Positions 9,556 to 18,771 are shown, numbered from the stretch's first letter. The stretch: DNA of 64,000 bases from Neorhodopirellula lusitana (GCF_900182915.1 NZ_FXUG01000004.1:62001-126000); one strand, 5' to 3'. A program made the numbers and translations. Notes: a model not told the origin generated them from the sequence alone.

Positions 9556-9702
9556 TATCTTGGCTGAAACGCCTATCTTGGCAAAAACGCCAGCGAGGCC
9601 CAAAGCCTGCTGGCGGTCGCATGTGCATTAGCAAAGCATCAGTGCATTAGTGAAGCCCAGTGCGTTAGCAAAGCTCAGTGCATCTGCAAAGCCCAGTACA
9701 TC
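9556..9702. repeat. Degenerate tandem repeats of about 18 bp
   Basis: Two copies of an 18-bp unit (TATCTTGGCTGAAACGCC and a variant with three changes) lie at 9556-9573 and 9574-9591. A second set of about four copies of an 18-bp unit (GTGCATTAGCAAAGCCCA-like) runs from 9623 to 9702. They fill the leader region just upstream of the TPR/ExbB operon. No spacers separate the copies, so this is not CRISPR. Confidence 0.75.
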
Positions 9703-9719
9703 AATTCAATTTCCTGCAC

Positions 9720-9805
9720 CACAAAAATTTCGCAGGGCCGGTTCCCACAGGCCAACCAACTGGCCCGCAAAAGGAGAATCGCGTTGGCCGACGGGAACCG
9801 GCCCT
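9720..9805 (-). terminator. Long-stem terminator after the aminotransferase gene
   Basis: Arms at 9734-9756 and 9783-9805 are inverted repeats of 23 bases with three mismatches; the outer 13 bases are perfect. Read on the minus strand, the stem lies 20 bases after the stop codon of the aminotransferase gene and is followed by CGAAATTTTTG. That fits a rho-independent terminator, although the 26-base loop is long. It could also be a copy of an intergenic repeat family. Confidence 0.65.
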
Positions 9806-9824
9806 ACAGTTAGCTTCAAAAGCT

Positions 9825-10994
9825 TTAGGCAGCGGCTCGTGAGGCAGCCGATGAGTAGAACGAGCCAATCGCCTCGATCACCCGGGTTTGCTCCGCTTCG
9901 ATTAGCGACGGGAAGACCGGCAGGTTCAAGACTTCGAGGCTGGCCTTTTCGGTCTCTTCCAAACCTTCGTGGCGGAATGGCGTGCCTTCGAAGCACTCTT
10001 GTTTGTGCATTGGGATCGGATAGTAGATTTCCGAGCCAATCTTGCGTTCAGCCAAGTAGCTGCGAAGGGCATCACGACGCTCGCCGCCCACGCGGATCGC
10101 GTACTGATTCCAGACGTGGAACGCGTTCTTGTCGCGGGTCGGCAACGTAATCTGATCTTCACCGACCATACCTTGGTCGGTCAGCATGCGGTCGTAACGA
10201 TCCGCTACCGCAGTCCGGCCATCGATCGCATCACCCAGGTGACGCAACTTGACTCGCAAGACCGCTGCCTGGAACGTATCGAGACGACTGTTGATTCCGA
10301 TCACCTTGTGATAGTAACGCGGACGCATGCCATGACCGGCGAACAAACGCACTCGGTCAGCAAGCCCAGCGTCTGGCACGGTCATCATGCCGCCGTCGCC
10401 CATCCCGCCCAAGTTCTTAGTCGGATAAAAGCTGAAGCAACCAATCGCTCCCCAACTACCCGCTGGACGCGAATGATAAGCCGCACCGATCGCTTGAGCA
10501 GCGTCTTCGATGACGGGGATGTCTCGTTCACCAGCGATCTGGCAAATCCGGTCAAGCTGGGCACATTGGCCGAACAAGTGAACCGGGATGATCGCTTTCG
10601 TCTTGTCCGTGATCAACGATGCAACGGACTCTGGATTGACATTGAACGTGCCGGGCTCGATATCAGCGAACACAGGCGTGGCGCCCAGTCGCGAGATGCA
10701 GCTAACCGAGGCAAAGAAGGTAAAGCTAGGCACGATCACTTCGTCGCCTGGCTTTATGTCCAGGGCCATCAGTGCCAATAGCAGTGCGTCGCTTCCCGAA
10801 GCACAACCCACGACGTTGTCGACCTGGCAATAACCCGCCAGTTCGCTTTCGAGTTCAACGACATCCGGACCGAACAGGAATCGGCCGCTATCGAGAACTT
10901 CGGTAAGTGCTTCGATGAACTCTTCGCGATGCGGAGCGTTGTCGCGATTGACGTCCAACAACGGGACGCCAGCGTTATCTTGAGGATTGGACAT
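9825..10994 (-). CDS. DegT/DnrJ/EryC1/StrS family PLP-dependent sugar aminotransferase
   Basis: The product has 389 residues from the ATG at 10994, where the family's usual N-terminus (VPLLDVNRDN) begins; an upstream in-frame start would add 27 unlikely residues. The fold-type I features are present: the GCASGSDALLLAL substrate loop, the IEDAAQAIGA motif with the aspartate that contacts the pyridine nitrogen, and SFYPTKNLG with the Schiff-base lysine at Lys193. Such enzymes transfer an amino group to nucleotide-linked keto-sugars for surface polysaccharides. The gene is divergent from kdsA across a 181-bp spacer, which fits a role in the cell envelope. The exact sugar cannot be told. Confidence 0.92.
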   Translation of the reverse strand: MSNPQDNAGVPLLDVNRDNAPHREEFIEALTEVLDSGRFLFGPDVVELESELAGYCQVDNVVGCASGSDALLLALMALDIKPGDEVIVPSFTFFASVSCISRLGATPVFADIEPGTFNVNPESVASLITDKTKAIIPVHLFGQCAQLDRICQIAGERDIPVIEDAAQAIGAAYHSRPAGSWGAIGCFSFYPTKNLGGMGDGGMMTVPDAGLADRVRLFAGHGMRPRYYHKVIGINSRLDTFQAAVLRVKLRHLGDAIDGRTAVADRYDRMLTDQGMVGEDQITLPTRDKNAFHVWNQYAIRVGGERRDALRSYLAERKIGSEIYYPIPMHKQECFEGTPFRHEGLEETEKASLEVLNLPVFPSLIEAEQTRVIEAIGSFYSSAASRAAA

Positions 10995-11175
10995 TTGGAT
11001 TTCATCCGTAAAATTTTGCAAAGACACCGAAAATCCGTTTTCGGTCGTCGACCAGACGGCGAACCGCGTGGGCACACAATTATCGTTTACGCGTCGTTGA
11101 GTGTCGCCGTCAAGAGTGAAGGTCCCTCACAAACCGGCCTACGACAAACTGCCGCATTGCTCTATTCTTTGCCGC

Positions 11176-12060
11176 ATGACAAACAACACTTCTACCGACG
11201 GAACTTCCATCGCCCCCGTCGCGATCGGCGACTATTTGTGCGGTCCTGGCCAACCGCTGCTTTTGATCGCTGGGCCCTGCGTCTTGCAATCACGCGAACT
11301 GGCGTTCGAAATCAGCGAAACGCTCGCCAAGATCAACGAGCGACCGGACGTCCAGGTCGTTTTCAAAGCGTCATTCGACAAAGCCAATCGCACCAGCCTG
11401 TCCGCCAAACGAGGCCCAGGCATCGAAGCCGGCCTGCGTTTACTAGAAGCCGTAGCGGCCGATAGCGGGATGCCCGTCACCACCGACATCCACCTTCCCG
11501 AACAAGCCGCACCGGTCGCCGAAGTTTGCGACCTACTGCAAATCCCCGCATTTTTGGCTCGCCAGACGGATCTTTTGGTGGCGGCGTCAGGAACGGGACG
11601 CCCCGTCAACGTCAAAAAGGGCCAATTCATGTCCCCGTCGGACATGCGTTACGTCGTCGACAAGGTCCGCGGAAGCCAACCGGATGCAGATCGCGAGGCG
11701 GGCAAGGCCAATGTGATGGCCTGCGAACGCGGCACGTTCTTCGGGTACGGACGCCTGGTCAACGACATGCAGTCGCTTCCGATCATGCGAAATCTAGGCG
11801 TTCCAGTCGTTTTCGACGCCACCCACAGCGTCCAACAACCCGGCGGATTGGGCGGTGCCACAGGCGGAAATCGAGAAATGGTCGAACCTTTAGCCCGCGC
11901 CGCCGTAGCGATCGGTTGTGACGCGTTGTTCTTCGAAACCCATCCCGATCCGGCCACCTCGCCGAGCGATGGTGCCAACATGATCCCTCTGGACGAATTT
12001 CCAGCAGCGATCGAGCGGCTTTTGCGACTTCGCGAAACGATCGAAAGCTTGGACGATTGA
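11176..12060 (+). CDS. kdsA: 3-deoxy-8-phosphooctulonate synthase (Kdo-8-phosphate synthase)
   Basis: The product has 294 residues from the ATG at 11176. It condenses arabinose-5-phosphate with phosphoenolpyruvate to Kdo-8-phosphate in the cytoplasm, a step of lipopolysaccharide core synthesis. Family motifs are clear: [49 protein letters not shown] and [11 protein letters not shown]. The cysteine in AGPC (Cys35) stands where metal-independent enzymes such as that of E. coli have asparagine, so this should be a metal-dependent (class II) KdsA. It lies divergent from the sugar aminotransferase gene. Confidence 0.96.
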   Translation: MTNNTSTDGTSIAPVAIGDYLCGPGQPLLLIAGPCVLQSRELAFEISETLAKINERPDVQVVFKASFDKANRTSLSAKRGPGIEAGLRLLEAVAADSGMPVTTDIHLPEQAAPVAEVCDLLQIPAFLARQTDLLVAASGTGRPVNVKKGQFMSPSDMRYVVDKVRGSQPDADREAGKANVMACERGTFFGYGRLVNDMQSLPIMRNLGVPVVFDATHSVQQPGGLGGATGGNREMVEPLARAAVAIGCDALFFETHPDPATSPSDGANMIPLDEFPAAIERLLRLRETIESLDD

Positions 12061-12163
12061 GCGGCAGCCTGTTCCCACAGAGCCCGCTTTCATCCAAGCC
12101 GCACTTTTCTATTGAACCGCACTTTCGCACAAACCGCACGATTTCGGGTTTCTGGCAGAGGCT

Positions 12164-13942
12164 ATGTTTGCAGTGACGAGTAACTCCTTTCAGCGGTACC
12201 TGATTGCCGCTTCGACGTCGCTCGCACTGATTGCGGCGGTGGGCTGCACTGACGACACGGCGACGCTTCGCCGAATTCAGACAAAACGCCAAGTCGCGCT
12301 GCAAGAGTCCACTCGCCAAGATCACCTCGGTGAAACCGTAGCGTTGCTGGGGCAATACGTGTCGCTAAACGAGCAAAAAGCTCGCCAGCAGATCACCTAT
12401 CACTTGAACCAGTGGAACAACCAACGCCCCGAGGCGGACAAGCAAAAGCAGGCCGCTCAAACGCCGCCGAAAATCGCGGAAACACTGACCGACATTGTGG
12501 AAGAGGCGAAACTCAACGAGGTCATCCTGCACGACGCTTTCACGCCGTCGGATGTCCCGTTGCTGCGAGACGCGTACTTGTTCAACAAAGTATGGAGCTG
12601 GATTGACTCACCGGGACGCGATGACCCGCTGTTCGCTTCCTGGCTGAAAACACTGCGAGACGATCCTCCCGGCGAAATGTCCGACGCGGACATCGATCGC
12701 CTGCAAACCGCGATGCGTCTGTTTGACTGGACGGTCCGCAATATCGCCCTGGAACCGGACCAGGCCCTCGTCCCACCCAACATGCCCCAGCCCAACCTGC
12801 CCCCAGGCATTTCGTTCGAGGGCCCCGGCTACCGCCAAACCGACTTCCAAACCTTATGGCGTGGGCGAGGCGACTGGCTCCAGCGATCGGGCGTCTTCAC
12901 CAGCCTGCTCACCCAAGCCGGAATCCCCTGTGCCGTGCTGGCGACCCAATCCGCCGACACCGGCCAACGCACGCCCTGGTCAGTCGGCGTGCTCATCGGC
13001 GATCAAATCTATCTGTTTCAGCCCCAAATCGGCCTGCCGATCCCTGGCCCGGACCAAGTCGGAATCGCAACTCTCGCCGAAGCTCGCAAAGACGCTTCCG
13101 TCATGCGGCGTCTGGACGTGGCCGGATTTTTCGACTTCCCACTCTCGCGAACCGACATCCAACAAAGCGTGGCCCTGCTCAATATCCGAGCCGAAACCAT
13201 TTCGCCGCGGATGAAGGCACTGCAATCCAGTCTGACCGGCGATCGCCGCATGACACTGTGGATCGACACCGACGACTGGTCGAAACGGCTCGACGATGTG
13301 TCGGGCATCGCCGGTGTTCGAGCCTGGTTGATCCCCACGATTTCCGAAATGTACGCGGTCGTCCTGGACATGCTCGCCGAACGCGACCCACTTTTCTCGT
13401 TCTGGCATCGGTCCCGCAATGCGATCCTCGAAAATGAAGATGCCAGCGGCAACAACCTAGCCAAGGGCCGGTGGCAACACCTGATCGGCCATTTCGCCGA
13501 CGATGACATCGAGGGCCAACAAGGTGCTCGCACCTACTACCTGGAACAACGTGCTCCCGAATTTGAAATCGACGACTTGCGAATCAACGTCGAACTTCAA
13601 AAGCAGTACGGAATCCGCCGCGGACTGGGCATGTCGCCGGAGGACTACAACCGCCAGCTGAACCAGGTTCAAGGCTTCATGCGATTGGGCAAACGGACCG
13701 CAACGTATTGGCTGGCCTTGGTCCAGTACGACGACGGACGCTACGAAACGGCCAACAACTGGCTGACCAAGCGTGTGCTCGACGAAGAACAGCTTTCCCA
13801 TTGGCAAGACGCAGCGATCTACAACGCCGCCCGCTCCGAAGAACTGGAAGGCGATGTGGAAGCCGCGATCGAACGACTGAAAACCGACGGCCCGGTTTAT
13901 GGACACGGCAACCGCCTACGAGCACGCCTGCTGGGTAAGTAG
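12164..13942 (+). CDS. Lipoprotein with degenerate transglutaminase-like core
   Basis: The product has 592 residues. Residues 1-28 form a lipoprotein signal with a lipobox-like AAVGC, so it is probably a membrane-anchored lipoprotein. Residues 210-300 resemble a transglutaminase-like fold: RSGVFTSLLTQAGIPC, then PWSVGVLIGDQIYLFQPQIG. The nucleophile cysteine expected where RSGVFTS stands is missing, so this part is probably not catalytic. The C-terminal 120 residues are TPR-like (YWLALVQYDDGRYETANNWL). It has its own start 103 bases after kdsA. The function is unknown. Confidence 0.8.
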   Translation: MFAVTSNSFQRYLIAASTSLALIAAVGCTDDTATLRRIQTKRQVALQESTRQDHLGETVALLGQYVSLNEQKARQQITYHLNQWNNQRPEADKQKQAAQTPPKIAETLTDIVEEAKLNEVILHDAFTPSDVPLLRDAYLFNKVWSWIDSPGRDDPLFASWLKTLRDDPPGEMSDADIDRLQTAMRLFDWTVRNIALEPDQALVPPNMPQPNLPPGISFEGPGYRQTDFQTLWRGRGDWLQRSGVFTSLLTQAGIPCAVLATQSADTGQRTPWSVGVLIGDQIYLFQPQIGLPIPGPDQVGIATLAEARKDASVMRRLDVAGFFDFPLSRTDIQQSVALLNIRAETISPRMKALQSSLTGDRRMTLWIDTDDWSKRLDDVSGIAGVRAWLIPTISEMYAVVLDMLAERDPLFSFWHRSRNAILENEDASGNNLAKGRWQHLIGHFADDDIEGQQGARTYYLEQRAPEFEIDDLRINVELQKQYGIRRGLGMSPEDYNRQLNQVQGFMRLGKRTATYWLALVQYDDGRYETANNWLTKRVLDEEQLSHWQDAAIYNAARSEELEGDVEAAIERLKTDGPVYGHGNRLRARLLGK

Positions 13943-14035
13943 GCTGCAGAATAAATAGGCTGCTGGGCAAATAGGCTGCTGGGCAAGTCGCTGGCTGGGT
14001 AAATCGCCGGATGAGCAAATAGCCAACCAGCTAGC
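13925..14035. repeat. Tandem repeats starting at the stop codon
   Basis: Two perfect 16-bp copies (ATAGGCTGCTGGGCAA) lie at 13955-13970 and 13971-13986. Degenerate copies extend upstream into the last codons of the lipoprotein gene (CTGCTGGGTAAG) and downstream to about 14035. The remainder up to the next start (14233) shows no gene. Confidence 0.75.
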
Positions 14036-14232
14036 GATTCAGCGGTGGGGGACGATCGTCCAAACCGCTTTCGGACAATCAGCTGCGTTGGCCGATGATT
14101 GCAATACAATGGGACGACGCCCCATTTACCGTCCTTGCTCTTACAAGGCCGGGCGGGGCTCGTGAACTCCCCGATTCCATTCACGCCGGCACGCGCTGTG
14201 CCGTTTCCTACCCACGCCTCAAGCTGATCAAC

Positions 14233-15108
14233 ATGAAGAGTCTCCTACTGGTATTCGCCTCTCTCCTGATCCCCACCCTGGCGACAGCCGACAATTTGTC
14301 GCCCGACGAAACGATGACGTACAAGTCGATCGACGGCGTCGAATTGAAGCTGCATTGTTTCCAGCCCGACGGGCATCAGGCATCCGACCATTCGCCCGCC
14401 ATCGTGTTCTTCTTTGGCGGCGGCTGGAACGGTGGCTCCCCGAAGCAATTCTACCAACAAGCTCGAACGCTGGCCGATCGCGGCATGGTCGCGTTTTCAG
14501 CCGATTACCGGGTCAAGAGCCGCAACAAGACGACGCCTTTCGAATGCGTCAAAGACGGCAAGTCCGCAATCCGCTGGGTACGCCAGCACGCATCGGAACT
14601 GGGCATTGATCCCGATCGGATCGTTGCCGCTGGCGGATCGGCTGGCGGTCATGTCGCCGCCTGCACCGGCGTGATCCAAGGACACGACGAACCCGGCGAG
14701 GACCTCTCGGTTAGCTCCGTCCCGAACGCCATGGTCCTGTTCAATCCTGTGCTGGACACGACCCCCAAAGGATACGGTCACGCACGATTCGCAAAGGATC
14801 AAAAGACAGAAATCTCACCCTGCCATCACGTCCGCGCCGGCATCGTCCCCACCTACCTGGCCCACGGAACGGCGGACACCACCGTCCCATTCGAGAACGC
14901 CGAACGTTTCACTCGCCTGATGCGAGAGGCCGGAAACCGGTGCGAACTGAGTTCATTTGAAGACCAGAAACATGGCTTCTTCAACAGCCCCAACTTCCGC
15001 ACCAAGTCGAAAGACGACTCCATCTTCCAAAAGGTGCAAGAAACAAGCCTCCAGTTCCTAGAATCCCTCGGCTATCTAACCGAAGCCCAAACCCCAGTAG
15101 CGAACTGA
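14233..15108 (+). CDS. Secreted alpha/beta hydrolase (acetylesterase/BD-FAE type)
   Basis: The product has 291 residues from the ATG at 14233, which begins a signal peptide (MKSLLLVFASLLIPTLATA); an upstream in-frame start adds 46 residues of non-signal sequence. The oxyanion-hole segment is FFFGGGWNGG, the nucleophile elbow AAGGSAGGHVAA, the acid HGTADTTVP and the histidine KHGFFN. The pattern fits the bacterial esterase family that removes acetyl or feruloyl groups from polysaccharides, exported to the periplasm or outside. The substrate is not visible from sequence. Confidence 0.9.
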   Translation: MKSLLLVFASLLIPTLATADNLSPDETMTYKSIDGVELKLHCFQPDGHQASDHSPAIVFFFGGGWNGGSPKQFYQQARTLADRGMVAFSADYRVKSRNKTTPFECVKDGKSAIRWVRQHASELGIDPDRIVAAGGSAGGHVAACTGVIQGHDEPGEDLSVSSVPNAMVLFNPVLDTTPKGYGHARFAKDQKTEISPCHHVRAGIVPTYLAHGTADTTVPFENAERFTRLMREAGNRCELSSFEDQKHGFFNSPNFRTKSKDDSIFQKVQETSLQFLESLGYLTEAQTPVAN

Positions 15109-15124
15109 GAGGGTTAAAAGGGCC

Positions 15125-15276
15125 ACAGGAGCACAGGAGCACAGGAGCACAGGAGCACAGGAGCACAGGAGCACAGGAACCTGACGCCTGCACCACACTG
15201 AGGTCCTGTCACACTGTGGCCCTGTCACACTGTGGCCCTGATCTACTGTAGTCCTGTGGTCCTGTCACACTGTGGC
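15125..15276. repeat. 8-bp and 16-bp tandem repeats
   Basis: Seven head-to-tail copies of the 8-mer ACAGGAGC (the last ACAGGAAC) occupy 15125-15180. They are followed by copies of the 16-mer CCTGTCACACTGTGGC at 15205-15220, 15221-15236 and 15261-15276. The two motifs are related on opposite strands (CACAGG versus CCTGTG), so the block can fold back on itself. It lies between the convergent esterase and thioredoxin genes. Confidence 0.9.
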
Positions 15277-15311
15277 CCTTTCCCACTTCTCGCCCCTCAC
15301 CTCCAACGCAA

Positions 15312-15346
15312 AAACCCTGATTGATCTAATGGACCAACCAGGGTTT
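15312..15346 (-). terminator. Rho-independent terminator after the thioredoxin-like gene
   Basis: A 13-base stem with two mismatches (AAACCCTG with CAGGGTTT at the base, loop TAAT) is followed on the minus strand by TTTTTG. It lies about 32 bases after the stop codon of the thioredoxin-like gene. Confidence 0.75.
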
Positions 15347-15377
15347 GAAGTTCTATCGATTCGGTTCGTTGACCGGT

Positions 15378-15821
15378 TTAGCTGCGGCCAGTCATGCTGG
15401 TGACGACACGCAAGAGGTTTCGCACAGGCTGAACGGGCTGATAGCCCTTCAAACGCTTGCGGCTCCATCGACCGTCTTCCGTGCGTGTGAAGAAAATGAT
15501 TTGTGGCACCATCTTTTCGTTGGCCATCAATTGCTTCGCCAATTCCGGCTCCGCATCGCGGTCCACGACGGCGACGCTGACGGCATCCAACTCACCGGAT
15601 CGTTCCATGTTGGCGATGGTGGTTTTCTTGAGAACGTCGCATGCCGGGCAATATCCCGCGCTCACGACGACCATCAGTGGCTTGTGTTCTTCGACCGACT
15701 TCTTGTAGGCCAAAGTGTAGTTCTGGTTTTTCGACACAACCGATTGATTGGTGCCGGATTGAGTCGCAGCAGCTCCGCTGGTGACTACGGCAAGTGTCAG
15801 ACCCATGAACAGTGACAACAT
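15378..15821 (-). CDS. Exported thioredoxin-like protein (CPAC motif)
   Basis: The product has 147 residues with a signal peptide (about residues 1-19, ending near AAA). The thioredoxin fold is seen in PLMVVVSAGYCPACDVLKK, with the redox pair CPAC, and in the cis-proline segment MVPQIIFF. The aspartate-containing strand VAVVDRD fits this fold. A good ribosome site (AAGGAAG) lies 5 bases upstream of the ATG. It probably acts as a thiol-disulfide oxidoreductase in the periplasm, as inferred from the signal and the active site. It stands alone between repeats and a 690-bp spacer. Confidence 0.88.
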   Translation of the reverse strand: MLSLFMGLTLAVVTSGAAATQSGTNQSVVSKNQNYTLAYKKSVEEHKPLMVVVSAGYCPACDVLKKTTIANMERSGELDAVSVAVVDRDAEPELAKQLMANEKMVPQIIFFTRTEDGRWSRKRLKGYQPVQPVRNLLRVVTSMTGRS

Positions 15822-16511
15822 TCAAGCTTCCTTATTGACAAGGTAGGCTGTCGCGACAGTTGCGGCACCATGCCGCCGAAAGAGCCAGACGCATATCCGT
15901 GTCTGAAAGGGCTGCGGCGTTCGTCCAATCGTCCAATACGAAAGGGCCGCGAACACTACAGATCCAACTCAAGAGAAGAAAAGAACCGTCGAGACAAGTT
16001 TGTGAGACCACCAAAGCGTTTCGGGAATTCATTTCCCAACAATCCGTGGCACTCGCACTTTTACTGCTATTAAGTCGGCTCCAGACGGCATACTCCATGC
16101 CGACAACGGAAATGACCTCGACCTGAACGCCGCACCGTAAAACAGGCCAAACCCCACAATGGGGGTTATAGACAAGCTACGCGGGTAATACGGCTCAGTC
16201 AGGTTGGCGAGAATTGTAGGACGCTGTTCGGGTCATGCAAGCACGGAAACACAAATTTCTAAAATTCATCCGGAAAGGTGTGCGGGTTTCAGTCTGAAAC
16301 CCTTTAAAGGCCAGCTACCAACCTTAACGGAACTCACAATCCCCCAGACAGAAGTCTCGCCGCCCATTGACGCCCCCCGACACCGCCTCCACTCGTGTTT
16401 TCCCAGCGGACTCGAAATGGGTGGGTAGGTGAGCAGTGCGAGTTGGCGTAAATTCAACGGATACTAAGCCAAACCGGCCCTCCACTCAGCCGCTGAACAC
16501 CCAATCGTCCT
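15822..16511. other. 690-bp intergenic stretch
   Basis: No convincing gene was found. Short open frames on both strands here have no signal, domain or start site that I trust. Two small hairpins are visible: 16150-16167 (AACCCC with GGGGTT) and 16284-16302 (GGGTTTCA with TGAAACCC, followed by TTT). The second could be a weak terminator. Promoters for the thioredoxin-like gene and the gene at 16512 must lie here, but I cannot place them. Confidence 0.5.
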
Positions 16512-17228
16512 ATGTCACTCGATCACCTCGACGAAACCCACGCTCGGATCCTACGGCAGATGTGCGATGCCGTGGGGATGACGCCGGAGCGGGCCACCGA
16601 GGAGGACGCGTTTGTCGGCTTTTTCCAGTCGTTTCGTCCCGATGGCAATGGAATCAGCGGCTTGTTCGACGGACATCCCGCAAGCGACGAGATGCAAGAA
16701 CGGCTGACCGATCTTTTCGAAGCGGCGGGCGAAGACCGGCGTCCACAGGGCGGCAAAGACGCGTACTTCGTCGTCCGGCAACCCGCGGAAATCTCGCCCG
16801 AACTGGTCCGACTGGCCGGCCAACAGTGGCTTTCCGGATTGGCACGCCTCGCCGAAGACCTGGGCATGGCCGACGCCGCGCAGAAACTGAAAGCAGTCGA
16901 AACGGTGCGAGTTCTGGAAGGTATCCCGCCCAAGCACCCCAAACTGGACCACGAAAAAACCAATTTGCTGCGTTTGCTGAAGGACGAAGCCCCGGGCTGG
17001 ATTGAAGCCGCCGCTCCCGACCACGCGATCAGCCATTCCTTGCGGCCGGCGTACTACTTCATCAATTGCGACCCCATGCTGCGGGACTACCTGATGTGGC
17101 CGATGATGCGAGATTCAATCGCCACCGATTTCGAGCCTTTCGAGCCCTATTTCCAACTGTGGCGTCACGGCGTGAAGTGGCGAGCCTACCAAGAACAGCA
17201 AATCGACCTGTACATGCCTCGCCGATAG
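16512..17228 (+). CDS. Conserved hypothetical protein
   Basis: The product has 238 residues, with no signal peptide or membrane helix, and is rich in acidic residues. Residues 1-60 and 95-150 look helical. The C-terminal part is rich in Trp, Tyr and Pro (SLRPAYYFINCDPMLRDYLM, then FQLWRHGVKWRAYQEQQ), which suggests a folded globular domain. I recognise no family. Codon use matches the neighbours. It is followed by one copy of the dispersed palindromic repeat and then by the ligase-like gene. Confidence 0.65.
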   Translation: MSLDHLDETHARILRQMCDAVGMTPERATEEDAFVGFFQSFRPDGNGISGLFDGHPASDEMQERLTDLFEAAGEDRRPQGGKDAYFVVRQPAEISPELVRLAGQQWLSGLARLAEDLGMADAAQKLKAVETVRVLEGIPPKHPKLDHEKTNLLRLLKDEAPGWIEAAAPDHAISHSLRPAYYFINCDPMLRDYLMWPMMRDSIATDFEPFEPYFQLWRHGVKWRAYQEQQIDLYMPRR

Positions 17229-17240
17229 CCCCCAGTCATG

Positions 17241-17263
17241 TAGCCGATGTCGCCAGACTTCGG
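17241..17263 (+). repeat. Dispersed palindromic repeat, copy 1
   Basis: The sequence TAGCCGATGTCGCCAGACTT, continuing CGG, matches copies at 22125-22150 (inverted), 23821-23847 and 49429-49452, and more loosely 22085-22108. It lies just after the stop codon of the hypothetical gene. Confidence 0.75.
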
Positions 17264-17334
17264 GATCGCCCCACCAATCAATCGGGCGTGAACTGCTGCA
17301 CCTGATTTATTGCGGCACCGGATTCACCGCAGCC

Positions 17335-18771
17335 GTGGAGAAATCCGGCGAACCGACTAACCTGGGCCTTCCCCCGTTCACGTCTTCCATCCGGAGAATC
17401 ACATTGGCCCCACTGTCGCGAGGAATCCTGCCGTGGATTGTGGCGATCTTGCTAATCGGGGCTGCCGCGATCAACCCAGTCGAATTCAAAACCAGCGCTG
17501 ATTTTGACCGAGCGACTCAGTCCACGGGCGTTCAAACGTTCCTGAAACTGGGTCTCGGCGCCGGCGTGGCCGCCATCGCCGCTCTGGCGCTGTTGGTCAG
17601 CCCGCGGACCCGGCGAGTGTTGTCATCGGTCCCTGCCGCCGCCTTGGTGGCACTGGGAATCGTGTTTCTGGCCACCAGTGTTTTCGCGATGGCGGAGATC
17701 CGCACGATCAGCGTGGCTTCCGCCTTGCTATACATGGTCTACCTGATCTTCCTCGCTGCGGCCCTGGCGACCCTGGGCGTGCGCAACGTGGTCGGATGCT
17801 TGATCGCAGGCTCGGTCCTGTACCTGGTATTCACGCTCGGGCTGTACGTCGTGTTTCCCGAACGAGGGCAGTTCGTGGAATACACCAGCGATGCCGACAG
17901 CGTGATTCGAATGGGCGGTACCGGTCACCCCAATAACATCGCCAAGACCGCGATCGCGACCGGCCTGGCGTTGATCGCGATGCTGGTCGGCACGGCCAAA
18001 GGAAAACTGGCGATCGGGATGCGAGATCCATGGGTCCGATTGTTTTGCATCGGGTCGCTGCTACTGGTCGCCATCGTGATGGTGGGCACGATGAGCCGGA
18101 CCGCGATTCTGGCAGGCGGAGCGGCCACGGCGATGCTGCTGTTTGATCGCTTCTATGGCCGCGGCGGAGTCGTGCTGTTTGTGTCCGCGGTATCGTTCGT
18201 GATGGTGGCGGTGTTGGCGGTTTCGTTGCTGACTGGCGAAGGCCCACTGTCGGAATCGGCAGTGGGAGCGGTCACCAAAAGCGGCGATGTCGAAGAAATC
18301 ACCTCGCTGACCGGCCGAACCGTCATCTGGGAAGAAGCGATCGGGTTCATCGCTCAACGCCCTGTGACCGGCTGGGGCCTCGATAGCGCGGCCAGCGTGA
18401 TGAGCAAGCGGGCCACCGGAACACACAACCTGCTGCTGCACGTTTCATTTTCAGCCGGTCTATTGGCGGCGGCGATCTTGGCCGGACTGCTAGTCTGGTC
18501 GTTCCTGTTCGGTGCCCTGTCCGAACACGAATGGATTCGAGCCGTGATGGTTTACGTATTGGTATCGGGACTCGTCGAAGACACCATTTTTGAATCGTTC
18601 CCCACCACGCTGACGATGCTGTGGATGGTCGCCCTGATGGCTCCGGTTGTAGAAACGCTTGGATCAAACGATTCAAGCGAAGTTAACTCAAGCGACGTTG
18701 ACTCAAGCCGCTTCGACACCAGCAACATCGATTCGCCAAGTCTGGCCGAAGATGCACATTCTGGCGGTTGA
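17335..18771 (+). CDS. O-antigen ligase/polymerase-like polytopic membrane protein
   Basis: The product has 478 residues from a GTG at 17335. A TTG at 17404 has a much better ribosome site (GGAG, 7 bases upstream) and would begin just before the first helix, so the true start is uncertain. There are ten or more membrane helices. The Wzy/WaaL-type signature is present: GRTVIWEEAIGFIAQRPVTG, then WGLDSA and GTHNLLLHVSFSAG, with the large periplasmic loop before it. Such proteins join O-antigen or other polymers to lipid carriers at the outer face of the inner membrane. The C-terminal 30 residues are a Ser/Asp repeat tail. The next gene starts inside its 3' end. Confidence 0.85.
   Translation: MEKSGEPTNLGLPPFTSSIRRITLAPLSRGILPWIVAILLIGAAAINPVEFKTSADFDRATQSTGVQTFLKLGLGAGVAAIAALALLVSPRTRRVLSSVPAAALVALGIVFLATSVFAMAEIRTISVASALLYMVYLIFLAAALATLGVRNVVGCLIAGSVLYLVFTLGLYVVFPERGQFVEYTSDADSVIRMGGTGHPNNIAKTAIATGLALIAMLVGTAKGKLAIGMRDPWVRLFCIGSLLLVAIVMVGTMSRTAILAGGAATAMLLFDRFYGRGGVVLFVSAVSFVMVAVLAVSLLTGEGPLSESAVGAVTKSGDVEEITSLTGRTVIWEEAIGFIAQRPVTGWGLDSAASVMSKRATGTHNLLLHVSFSAGLLAAAILAGLLVWSFLFGALSEHEWIRAVMVYVLVSGLVEDTIFESFPTTLTMLWMVALMAPVVETLGSNDSSEVNSSDVDSSRFDTSNIDSPSLAEDAHSGG

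Noticed and set aside
9969..10781. 270-codon plus-strand open frame opposite the aminotransferase gene
   Set aside because: It is the mirror of a well-supported gene. The protein is rich in Arg and His with no motif, as expected for antisense of GC-rich coding sequence.
13019..13533. Long minus-strand frame opposite the lipoprotein gene
   Set aside because: The plus-strand gene has a signal peptide and domain features; the opposite frame is Arg/Ser-rich with no motif.
15125..15180. Regular 8-bp repeat block as a possible CRISPR array
   Set aside because: The copies are head to tail with no unique spacers and no cas genes nearby.
15832..16098. 88-codon minus-strand frame in the 690-bp spacer
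   Set aside because: It overlaps another open frame on the opposite strand; no signal, domain, ribosome site or codon bias supports either.
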